Under the pieces are notes generated by a model. That model saw only the letters and a program-made list of their open reading frames with translations. It searched no databases and had not been told where the DNA came from. DNA of 64,000 bases from Roseococcus suduntuyensis (GTDB lineage Bacteria > Pseudomonadota > Alphaproteobacteria > Acetobacterales > Acetobacteraceae). Position numbers and translations under genes: made by a program. The DNA lies in assembly GCF_014196305.1 (NCBI RefSeq), contig NZ_JACIDJ010000001.1:647683-711682 (forward strand). Direction: 5' to 3'. Shown here piece by piece: positions 33,623-40,810 of this stretch. Position 1 is the stretch's first letter; each line of letters begins with the position of its first letter.

Positions 33623-36036
33623 CCCTTCCCGTCGAGGAGGCGCTGCCCGCCCTGCGCCAGGCGCTGCGCGAGGGGTCGAGCGCGGTGCTGGTCGCGCCCC
33701 CCGGCGCGGGCAAGACCACACTGGTGCCCCTGGTGCTGCGCGAGGAACCCTGGGCGCAGGGCAGCAAGATCCTGGTGCTGGAACCCCGCCGCGTCGCCGC
33801 CCGCGCCGCCGCCCGCCGCATGTCGGAGATGCTGGGCGAAAGCCTGGGCCAGACCGTGGGCATCACCACGCGCCTGGACCGCGCGACCTCATCCGCCACG
33901 CGGGTCGAGGTGGTGACGGAAGGCCTGCTGGTGCGGCGCCTGCAATCCGACCCGGGGCTGGAGGGCGTGGCCGCCGTCATCTTCGACGAGGCGCATGAGC
34001 GGCATCTGGACACCGATCTCGGCCTCGCGCTGTGCCTCGACATCCAGCGCGGGCTGCGGCCGGAATTGCGGTTGTTAGCGATGTCCGCGACGCTGGACGC
34101 GCAGGGTTTCGCGGGCCTGCTGGGCGGCCCGCTGGTGGAAAGCGCCGGCCGCGCCTTCCCGGTGCGGGTGGAACACCACCGCCGCGACCTGACCGACCCG
34201 CGCGACCTGCCCGAGGCCATGGCGCAATCCATCCGCGCAGCCATGGCGCGCGAGCCGGGCGATGTGCTGGCCTTCCTGCCCGGCTGGGGCGAAATCCGCC
34301 GCACGGCCGAACGGCTTTCGGGCCTGGACGCCGATGTGCTGCCGCTGCACGGCGAACTCCCGCCCGCCGAACAGGACCGCGCTCTGACGCCGGGGCCACG
34401 TCGGCGGGTGGTGCTGGCCACTTCCATTGCGGAAACCTCGCTGACCGTGCCGGGCGTGCGGATCGTGGTGGATGGCGGCTTCCGCCGCACGCCGCGGCTG
34501 GATGGCGCGACGGGGCTGACGCGCCTGGTCACCGCGCGCATCAGCCGTGCTGCCGCTGAGCAGCGCGCCGGCCGCGCGGGCCGCACCGAGCCGGGGGTGG
34601 CCATCCGCCTGTGGAGCGAGGCGCTGCATCGCGGCCTGCCCTTGCAGGACCGGCCTGAGATCCTGGAGGCGGAGCTTTCCTCCCTGGTCCTGGATTGCGC
34701 CGCCTGGGGCGTGGCGCCGCGCGACCTGCCCTTCCTCGACGCCCCGCCCGAGGGCCAGGTGGCCGCCGCCCGCGCCCTGCTGACCAGCCTGGACGCGCTG
34801 GATGGCGAGGGGCGCATCACGGTGACGGGCAAGCGCATGGCCCGCATGGGCACGCATCCGCGCCTCGCCCGCATGATGTGCGCCGTGGCCGATGAGGGGG
34901 AGGCCGCCTTGGCCGCCGACCTGGCCGCGCTGCTGGAGGAACGCGACCCGCTGCGGGGCCGGGAGCCACCGGCCGACATCACCCTGCGCGTGGACGCCCT
35001 GCACGGCCATGGGCGAGAGGAGGCGGACGGCATCGCCTTGCGCAACATCCGTCGCACCGCCGCCCTGCACCGGCGGCGCCTGGGCGTCCATGGCAACACA
35101 CCGCCCGAGGGCGATGCCGGCGCGCTGCTGGCCGCCGGCTTCCCCGACCGGATCGCGCTGAAGCGCGGCACCATGGATGGCGCCTTCCGCATGGCCTCAG
35201 GGCAGGGGGCGCGCTTGTCTGTGGCGGACCCGCTGGCCAAGCAGACCCTGCTGGCCGTGGCGGATTTGGAACTGAAAGGCACCGAGGCGCGCATCCGCAT
35301 GGCGGCGCCCGTCAGCCGCGCCGTGCTGGAGGCGCGCTTCCCCGACCGCTTCCGCACGGTGGAAGGCGCCAGCTTCGACGCGCGCGCCGGCGCCGTGCTG
35401 GCCCGCAAGCGGTTGATGTTCGGCCCGCTGGTGCTGGAGGAATCGCCCCTGCCCGGCGCGGACCCTTCCGTGATCGCGGAGGCCCTGGCGGTCGCGGCGG
35501 CGGAACGCGCCTTCCGCGACCTGGACTGGGGCGAATCGGGCCGGCAGTTGCGCGCGCGGATCGCGCGGATGCACGCGCTGGAAGGCGCGCCCTGGCCCGA
35601 TGTGTCGGAGGCCGCGCTGGTGGCCACCGCGCGGGACTGGCTGGCGCCATATTGCGCGGGCATGTCGAAGCTGAGCGAGTTGAAGGGGGTGGATGTGGCA
35701 CAGGCGCTGCTGCCCGGTGACTTGCGCCGAAAGCTGGACGCCGCCTTGCCTGCGCGCCTCTCGCTGCCGAACGGGCGGAGTGCGGCGGTGGACTACACCG
35801 CCGAGACGCCCACCCTGGAAGCCCGCGCCCAGCACCTGTTCGGCCTGCGCGACATGCCGCAGCTGGCGGGGGGCCGGGTGAAGCTGCAGGTGGCGCTGCT
35901 CTCCCCCGCCGGGCGGCCCGTGGCCATCACGGCCGATCTGGCGGGGTTCTGGGCCTCGGGCTGGGCCGATGTCCGCAAGGACATGCGCGGCCGCTACCCG
36001 AAGCATGACTGGCCGGAGAACCCGGCTACAGCGTGA
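33619..36036 (+). CDS. hrpB: ATP-dependent helicase HrpB
   Basis: 805-residue DEAH-box helicase. Motif I is APPGAGKTTLVPL, motif II is DEAHERH, motif III is MSATLD, motif V is ATSIAETSLTVPGVRIVVD, motif VI is QRAGRAGRTEPG. Then follow the HA2 region and the HrpB-specific C-terminal domain (LDWGESGRQLRARIARMH, RLSLPNGRSAAVDY, FGLRDMPQLAGGRVKLQVALLSPAGRPVAITADLAGFW). Length is typical. The start is a GTG overlapping the MDR stop. Role in bacteria is poorly defined, possibly RNA-related. Confidence 0.96.
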   Translation: MTLPVEEALPALRQALREGSSAVLVAPPGAGKTTLVPLVLREEPWAQGSKILVLEPRRVAARAAARRMSEMLGESLGQTVGITTRLDRATSSATRVEVVTEGLLVRRLQSDPGLEGVAAVIFDEAHERHLDTDLGLALCLDIQRGLRPELRLLAMSATLDAQGFAGLLGGPLVESAGRAFPVRVEHHRRDLTDPRDLPEAMAQSIRAAMAREPGDVLAFLPGWGEIRRTAERLSGLDADVLPLHGELPPAEQDRALTPGPRRRVVLATSIAETSLTVPGVRIVVDGGFRRTPRLDGATGLTRLVTARISRAAAEQRAGRAGRTEPGVAIRLWSEALHRGLPLQDRPEILEAELSSLVLDCAAWGVAPRDLPFLDAPPEGQVAAARALLTSLDALDGEGRITVTGKRMARMGTHPRLARMMCAVADEGEAALAADLAALLEERDPLRGREPPADITLRVDALHGHGREEADGIALRNIRRTAALHRRRLGVHGNTPPEGDAGALLAAGFPDRIALKRGTMDGAFRMASGQGARLSVADPLAKQTLLAVADLELKGTEARIRMAAPVSRAVLEARFPDRFRTVEGASFDARAGAVLARKRLMFGPLVLEESPLPGADPSVIAEALAVAAAERAFRDLDWGESGRQLRARIARMHALEGAPWPDVSEAALVATARDWLAPYCAGMSKLSELKGVDVAQALLPGDLRRKLDAALPARLSLPNGRSAAVDYTAETPTLEARAQHLFGLRDMPQLAGGRVKLQVALLSPAGRPVAITADLAGFWASGWADVRKDMRGRYPKHDWPENPATA

Positions 36037-36059
36037 TCAAACTTGGTTGATCACGCTTT
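36030..36059. terminator. Terminator hairpin overlapping the hrpB stop codon
   Basis: Perfect 11-bp stem AGCGTGATCAA / TTGATCACGCT (36030-36040 and 36047-36057), 6-nt loop, then TT and C. The hrpB TGA lies in the left arm. It is located between convergent hrpB and terC and could act in both directions. Confidence 0.6.
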
Positions 36060-36104
36060 CGGACGTGCTGGGCGGCCGCTCGGAGCCTGGCCCGTGAAGG
36101 CCGT

Positions 36105-37118
36105 TCAGCTGGGCTGGGTCTTTTCCTCGCGCGTTTCGCCACGGGTCTTCCACAGCGAGAACAGCACGCCGCCCAGGATCAGCGCCAGCGTGACGCCGAG
36201 CGAGATGGCCGGGTCCATCTTGCCCACCAGGCTGTTCCAGAAAATCTTGAGCCCGATGAAGACCAGCACCATCGCCAGCGCATACTTCAGGTATTCGAAG
36301 CGGTGGACCATGGCGGCCAGGGCGAAATACAGCGCGCGCAGGCCCAGGATGGCCATGATGTTCGCCGTGTAGACGATGAAGGTGTCGGTCGTGATGGCGA
36401 AGATGGCCGGCACGCTGTCCACCGCGAAGATCAGGTCGGCGATGTTGATGACCACCAGCGCGACAAAGAGCGGCGTGGCGGCGCGCACCAGCTTGCCCGT
36501 CTTCTCGTCCACCTCGCGCACGAAGAACTTCTGGCCGTGCAGTTCCTTCGTCACGCGCATGCGCTTGTTCAGGAAGCGCACCACCGGGTTCTTGGACACG
36601 TCGGGGTCGGATTCCGGCACCACCAGCATCTTGACGCCGGTCGCGATGAGGAAGGCGCCGAAGAAATACAGCACCCAGCCATAGTTCTGCACCAGGGCGG
36701 CACCCACCGCGATCATTAGCCCGCGCAGTACGATGACGGCCAGGATGCCCCAGACCAGCGCGCGGTACTGATATTTCCGGGGAATGGCGAAGTAGCCGAA
36801 GATCAGGCTGATCACGAAGACATTGTCGATGGACAAGGCCTTCTCGATGAAGAAGCCCGTGAAATAGGCCATGCCGGCATGACTGCCGTCGCTGGTGGTG
36901 ATGACGCCGGCCTCATAGGCCCACCAGATGCCGCCGCCATAAAGAATAGCGAAGCCAATGTAGAAGACGGAGAGCAGCAGGCTCTGCTGGATCCCCATCT
37001 CCTTGTTCTCACGGTTGAGGACGCCGAGGTCGAAGGCGAGCAGGGCGAGGACGATGGCGACAAAGCCCGTCCACATCCACACAGGCTTCCCCAGCCATTC
37101 GAGGGCAATGAATTCCAT
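36105..37118 (-). CDS. TerC family integral membrane protein
   Basis: 337-residue TerC/Alx family protein with about nine helices. Hallmarks are AFDLGVLNRENKEMG near residue 30, EKALSIDNVFVISLIFGYFAIP, the conserved Asp/Glu in TPLFVALVVINIADLIFAVDSVPAIFAIT, and FIVYTANIMAILGLRALYFAL. Relatives export Mn2+ or affect tellurite resistance and metal loading of exported proteins; the substrate here is not determined. The start is the ATG at 37118 (MEFIALEWLG); ten upstream residues are unlikely. No manganese riboswitch was found in the leader. Confidence 0.92.
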   Translation of the reverse strand: MEFIALEWLGKPVWMWTGFVAIVLALLAFDLGVLNRENKEMGIQQSLLLSVFYIGFAILYGGGIWWAYEAGVITTSDGSHAGMAYFTGFFIEKALSIDNVFVISLIFGYFAIPRKYQYRALVWGILAVIVLRGLMIAVGAALVQNYGWVLYFFGAFLIATGVKMLVVPESDPDVSKNPVVRFLNKRMRVTKELHGQKFFVREVDEKTGKLVRAATPLFVALVVINIADLIFAVDSVPAIFAITTDTFIVYTANIMAILGLRALYFALAAMVHRFEYLKYALAMVLVFIGLKIFWNSLVGKMDPAISLGVTLALILGGVLFSLWKTRGETREEKTQPS

Positions 37119-37457
37119 GAACTTGGACCCCTGGCGTGACCCCGGCATGCGGGGCCGCGACGATGTTGGTGGAATGATCCGACATCACGGAGGGTGGCTG
37201 GCTGGGCAGGGCCCTGGACAACCACCGGCCGCCAGAGGGGCCCGGATCGCGGCGAGACATGCCGCAGCCGCGATCGTTTTGCAAGCACGATGTTGCGCCT
37301 CGTCCATGTGGATGGGCCCCCTGGATCGGTTCTGGGCATTGCCTCGGGGGGGCGGCCTCCCCACATCGTGATGGATCGGCGAACCGGTGTTTGCGCTCAA
37401 GCCGCGCGCGGACTAGGTTCCGCCCCACAGAGTTCCGATAGGGATCGAGGCGCGACG
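37119..37457. other. Long intergenic region between divergent terC and tatA
   Basis: About 340 nt with no convincing gene. It should hold the promoters and leaders of both genes. I looked for the yybP-ykoY manganese riboswitch core, for clear -35/-10 pairs and for strong hairpins, and saw none. Short GC-rich inverted repeats (GGGGCCC-type) near 37215-37235 and 37316-37323 are unremarkable at this base composition. Confidence 0.4.
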
Positions 37458-37733
37458 ATGGGTACCTTCAGCATCTGGCATTGGGTGGTTGTTCTTCTGG
37501 TCGTCCTGCTGCTGTTCGGCAGCGGCAAGATCAGCGGCCTGATGGGCGACCTCGCCACCGGCATCAAGTCGTTCAAGAAGAACATCAAGGACGACGACAA
37601 GCCCGCGGACGCCGCCATGACGGCCGACAGCGCGCCGCCGGCGGCGCCGCAGGGCAATATCCCGGGCCCGCAGCCCGCGGCGGCGACCCACACCGAGGCG
37701 CAGCAGCCCGCCGGCGGCCGCCCCGCCGCCTGA
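37458..37733 (+). CDS. tatA: Sec-independent translocase component TatA
   Basis: 91-residue TatA/E protein. It has one N-terminal helix ([19 protein letters not shown]) ending in the conserved FG, then the amphipathic helix [22 protein letters not shown] and a Pro/Ala/Gln-rich disordered tail. Shine-Dalgarno GAGG lies about 10 nt before the ATG. tatB and tatC are not adjacent. TatA builds the pore for folded, twin-arginine proteins; several such substrates (PhoX-like, lipase-like) are encoded in this window. Confidence 0.93.
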   Translation: MGTFSIWHWVVVLLVVLLLFGSGKISGLMGDLATGIKSFKKNIKDDDKPADAAMTADSAPPAAPQGNIPGPQPAAATHTEAQQPAGGRPAA

Positions 37734-37739
37734 TGCGCC

Positions 37740-37762
37740 GCGCGCCGGCAAGCCCGGCGCGC
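37740..37762 (+). terminator. Hairpin between tatA and mtnB
   Basis: 9-bp perfect stem GCGCGCCGG / CCGGCGCGC with a 5-nt loop, 7 nt after the tatA stop, followed by CCTTC. It likely ends tatA transcription, but has no true T-run. Confidence 0.45.
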
Positions 37763-37773
37763 CCTTCGCCCCG

Positions 37774-38388
37774 ATGAGCCCCCTTCCTGCCGAGGCGGTG
37801 GAAACGATCCGCGCCGCCGGACGTCGCCTGGACCAACGCGGCTGGGTGCCGGCCACGGCCGGCAACATCTCGCTGCGCCTGGCGGATGGGCGCATCGCCA
37901 TCACTCGTTCGGGTTTTCACAAAGGCTTCATCCCGGAGGACGGGGCGATGGCGGTGGACCTGCATGGGCGGCCCGAGGCGTCCAATTTGCGCCCATCGGC
38001 CGAGACGGGGCTGCATTGCGGCATCTACCGTCGCTTCCCCGCCGCCCGCGCCGCGCTGCATGGCCATTCGGTGCCGGCCACGGTCCTGTCGCGCCGCGGC
38101 GGCGACCACCTGGAGCTGTCCGGCTACGAGCTGCTGAAGGCCTTCCCGGGCCTTCCCACGCATGAGGCCAGCATCCGCCTGCCCATCCTCGACAACGACC
38201 AGGACATCGCGCGCCTCCAGGCCCGCGTGGAGCAGGTCTGGGATGCAGCGCCCGATGTTCCTCCGGGCTACATCCTGCGCGGCCATGGCGTATATGTGTG
38301 GGGCGAGGACATGCCCGGCGCCCTGATGCGCCTGGAAGCCCTGGAATTCATGCTGGCCTGCGAGCTGGAAGCCGCGCGCCTGCCCTGA
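37774..38388 (+). CDS. mtnB: Methylthioribulose-1-phosphate dehydratase
   Basis: 204-residue class II aldolase-fold zinc enzyme of the methionine salvage pathway. Visible features are GWVPATAGNISLRLADGRIAITRSGFHKG, the zinc-ligand HGHSVPATVLSRR, and the later ligand in GYILRGHGVYVWGEDM, which discriminates MtnB from sugar aldolases. It is first of three pathway genes in a row (mtnB-mtnD-mtnC). It converts 5-methylthioribulose-1-P to diketo-5-methylthiopentyl-1-P. Confidence 0.94.
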   Translation: MSPLPAEAVETIRAAGRRLDQRGWVPATAGNISLRLADGRIAITRSGFHKGFIPEDGAMAVDLHGRPEASNLRPSAETGLHCGIYRRFPAARAALHGHSVPATVLSRRGGDHLELSGYELLKAFPGLPTHEASIRLPILDNDQDIARLQARVEQVWDAAPDVPPGYILRGHGVYVWGEDMPGALMRLEALEFMLACELEAARLP

Positions 38389-38413
38389 CCACCCTGCAAG
38401 GGAGTGACCCGCC

Positions 38414-38953
38414 ATGAGCCGCCTCACCATCTGGGACGCCGCCACCAAGGCCGAGCTCCAGCGCACCGAGAACCCGGACGAGATCGCCGCCGCCCTGCGC
38501 GAGGTCGGCGTGCGCTTCGAGCGCTGGCCGGTGGCGGACCTGCCGCCCAAGGCCCCGGCCGACGCCGTGCTGGCCGCCTACAAGCCCCGCCTGGATGCCT
38601 TCCTGGCTGAGACCGCCGCCGGCACCGCCGACGTCATCCAGCTCACGCCCGAGCACCCTATGAAGGACGCCCTGCGGGACAAGTTCCTGAAGGAGCACAT
38701 CCACACCGAGGACGAGGTGCGCTTCTTCCACGAGGGCGCCGGCAATTTCGTGCTGCACATCAATGGCCGCGTCTATGACGCCCATTGCACCCAGGGCGAC
38801 CTGATCAGCGTGCCGGCCAACACCCAGCACTGGTTCGACAGCGGCGACGCGCCGGACTTCACCGTGCTGCGCGTCTTCACCGACACGAGCGGCTGGACCC
38901 CCCACTACACCGGGACGGACATGGCGGAGCGCTTTCCCGTCCAGGTGGGCTGA
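38414..38953 (+). CDS. mtnD: Acireductone dioxygenase
   Basis: 179-residue cupin of the ARD family. Metal ligands are in HIHTEDEVRFFHEG (the HxHxxxxE pattern) and the later His in NTQHWFDSG. It oxidises acireductone to the keto-acid precursor of methionine (iron form) or to off-pathway products (nickel form). It lies 25 nt after mtnB, and its stop overlaps the mtnC start (TGATG). Confidence 0.96.
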   Translation: MSRLTIWDAATKAELQRTENPDEIAAALREVGVRFERWPVADLPPKAPADAVLAAYKPRLDAFLAETAAGTADVIQLTPEHPMKDALRDKFLKEHIHTEDEVRFFHEGAGNFVLHINGRVYDAHCTQGDLISVPANTQHWFDSGDAPDFTVLRVFTDTSGWTPHYTGTDMAERFPVQVG

Positions 38954-39642
38954 TGCCGCCCACCCACATCCTGACGGATATCGAGGGCACCACCACCGCC
39001 ATCGCCTTCGTCCACCGCAGCCTGTTCCCCTATGCGGCCGAGGCGCTGGAAGACTTCCTCGCCCGCCACGCCGCGCGCGCGGACGTGGCCGCCACCCTTC
39101 GCGACGTGCCGGGCGAGGACAAGCTCGCCACGCTGCGCGGCTGGATGGCGGAGGATGCCAAGGTCACGCCGCTCAAGGCGCTGCAAGGGCTGATCTGGCG
39201 CCAGGGCTATGCCGAGGGCGCGTTGCGCGGGCATCTCTGGCCTGATGTGGCGCCGGCGCTGCGGGAATGGCAGGCCTCCGGCCTCCGGCTGGCCGTGTAT
39301 TCCTCCGGCAGCGAGGAGGCGCAGCGCCTCCTGTTCCGCCATTCCGAGGCCGGCGACCTGGAGGGCCTCTTCGAAGGCTTCTTCGACACCCGCATGGGCG
39401 CCAAGCGCGAGGCTGCCAGCTATGCGCGCATCGCCGGCGCCTGGCGCGCGTCGCCGGGCGCCATCCTGTTCCTCTCCGACGTGGCCGAGGAGCTGGACGC
39501 GGCGCGGGAGGCGGGACTGTCCACCTGCCAGCTCGTCCGCCCCGAGGATGGCACGCGCCCTTCCGGCCGGCACCCCGAGGCCGCGGATTTCATCGGCGTG
39601 ACACCTTGCCTCCAGCGCTCCGAGGGCGTTGCCCACGGCTGA
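38953..39642 (+). CDS. mtnC: Acireductone synthase (enolase-phosphatase E1)
   Basis: 229-residue HAD-superfamily enzyme that enolises and dephosphorylates the MtnB product. The family's variant motif I is LTDIEGTTTAIAFVH, with LFPYA soon after. Motif II is AVYSSGSEEAQRLLF, then GLFEGFFDTRMGAKREAASYARIA with the catalytic Lys, and motif III is ILFLSDVAEELDAAREAG. The start is fixed by the 1-nt overlap with mtnD. The remaining salvage genes (mtnA, mtnK or mtnP) are not in the window. Confidence 0.95.
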   Translation: MPPTHILTDIEGTTTAIAFVHRSLFPYAAEALEDFLARHAARADVAATLRDVPGEDKLATLRGWMAEDAKVTPLKALQGLIWRQGYAEGALRGHLWPDVAPALREWQASGLRLAVYSSGSEEAQRLLFRHSEAGDLEGLFEGFFDTRMGAKREAASYARIAGAWRASPGAILFLSDVAEELDAAREAGLSTCQLVRPEDGTRPSGRHPEAADFIGVTPCLQRSEGVAHG

Positions 39643-39696
39643 TTTCTTCTCTACCGGCGGCTTCGGCCCCGCACCCTGCCTCAAGGAATCCGGTGG

Positions 39697-40671
39697 ATGC
39701 TGACAACCTTTGCCGTGCGTGACGGGTCCCTGCTGCGTGGGGAGAAGGCGGCACCCCTGAGCGGGGCCGTCTGGATCGACCTGCTGGACCCCACGCCCGA
39801 GGAGGAGCGGCTGGTCGAGGCGGCGGTCGGCTTCGAACTTCCCTCGCGCGAGGAGATGCAGGAAATCGAAAGCTCCTCGCGCATGTATCGCGAGGGCGAT
39901 GTGCTGTTTCTCACCGCCAACTTCCTGCATGGCGTGGAGGGCAGCGACTATGAGTCCACCCCCATCTCCTTCGTGCTGGCCCCCTCCGTGCTGGTCACGG
40001 TGCGGCATGCCACGCCCAAGGCCTTCTCCGTCTTCACCGCCCGTTGCCAGAAGACGCCGGAGGCGCTGCTGGGCAGCCCCGACGCGGTGCTGCTGCACCT
40101 GTTCGGCCAGATCGTGGACCGGCTGGCGGATATCCTGGAGCGGATCGGCCTCGACATCGACCGCGCCAACCAGGATGCCTTCCGCGCCGCCCGCAGCGCC
40201 AAGAAGGTGACGCAGAAGGACCAGGACCTGCGCTCGGTCCTGCTGACGCTGGGCCTGGTGGGCGACCTCACGGCCCGGACCACGGACACGCTGCTTGGCC
40301 TCACGCGCATCCTCACCTTCATGACCGCGGAGAAATCGGCGGTGCGCAAGGAGAACCAGCACCTCATCAAGACGCTGGTGCGCGACGTGCGAAGCCTGGT
40401 CGAGCACGGCAATTCCATGAACCACAAGGCGACCTTCCTGCTCGACGCCGTGCTGGGCATCATCAACGTCGAGCAGATGAACATCATCAAGACCTTCACC
40501 GTGGTGAGCGTGGCGCTGATGCCGCCCACCCTCATCGCCAGCATCTACGGCATGAACTTCCAGCACATGCCGGAGCTGGAATGGCCCATCGGCTACCCCC
40601 TGGCATTGCTGGCCATGGTGCTGAGCGCGCTGGGGCCCGTGCTCTACTTCAAGCGCAAGGGCTGGCTGTAG
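39697..40671 (+). CDS. corA: CorA family magnesium transporter
   Basis: 324-residue CorA-type channel. A long cytoplasmic alpha/beta and helical funnel domain is followed by two C-terminal transmembrane helices. The signature YGMNFQHMPEL sits between the helices, after FTVVSVALMPPTLIASI, and the protein ends with a basic tail (YFKRKGWL). Length is normal. It carries Mg2+ and possibly Co2+/Ni2+. It is followed by a strong hairpin that separates it from the Mrp operon, so it is probably transcribed independently. Confidence 0.94.
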   Translation: MLTTFAVRDGSLLRGEKAAPLSGAVWIDLLDPTPEEERLVEAAVGFELPSREEMQEIESSSRMYREGDVLFLTANFLHGVEGSDYESTPISFVLAPSVLVTVRHATPKAFSVFTARCQKTPEALLGSPDAVLLHLFGQIVDRLADILERIGLDIDRANQDAFRAARSAKKVTQKDQDLRSVLLTLGLVGDLTARTTDTLLGLTRILTFMTAEKSAVRKENQHLIKTLVRDVRSLVEHGNSMNHKATFLLDAVLGIINVEQMNIIKTFTVVSVALMPPTLIASIYGMNFQHMPELEWPIGYPLALLAMVLSALGPVLYFKRKGWL

Positions 40672-40675
40672 CCGG

Positions 40676-40712
40676 CGCGGCGTCCGGTTTTCCGGACGCC
40701 GCGTTCGGCTTT
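40676..40712 (+). terminator. Strong terminator-like hairpin after corA
   Basis: Perfect 12-bp stem CGCGGCGTCCGG / CCGGACGCCGCG with a TTTT loop, 5 nt past the corA stop; a broken T-rich stretch (TTCGGCTTT) follows. It isolates corA from the downstream sigma54-type promoter. Confidence 0.6.
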
Positions 40713-40718
40713 GCGAAC
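40703..40718. promoter_or_regulatory. Candidate upstream activator dyad
   Basis: Inverted repeat GTTCG-N6-CGAAC centred about 98 nt upstream of the predicted sigma54 start site, a usual distance for NtrC-family enhancer sites. It partly overlaps the terminator tail. Tentative. Confidence 0.3.
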
Positions 40719-40782
40719 AGGCGCTGACGTCAACCGGGCCGCCGCGCCGCGCCTTTCCGCGCTTTCCGCCGGGGCATGCGGT

Positions 40783-40798
40783 TGGCACGGCTGTTGCA
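40783..40798 (+). promoter_or_regulatory. Sigma54 (RpoN) promoter upstream of mrpA
   Basis: TGGCACG-N4-TTGCA, a perfect match to the -24/-12 consensus with the required GG-N10-GC spacing (GG at 40784-40785, GC at 40796-40797). The predicted transcription start is near 40809, two bases before the mrpA GTG. It is the only such match I found in the window's intergenic DNA. The operon it precedes encodes its own NtrC-family activator. Confidence 0.8.
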
Positions 40799-40810
40799 GC
40801 ATTCGCCACC

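Noticed and set aside
36879-37457. Manganese (yybP-ykoY) riboswitch upstream of terC
   Set aside because: The conserved core and closing helices could not be found in the leader on either strand.
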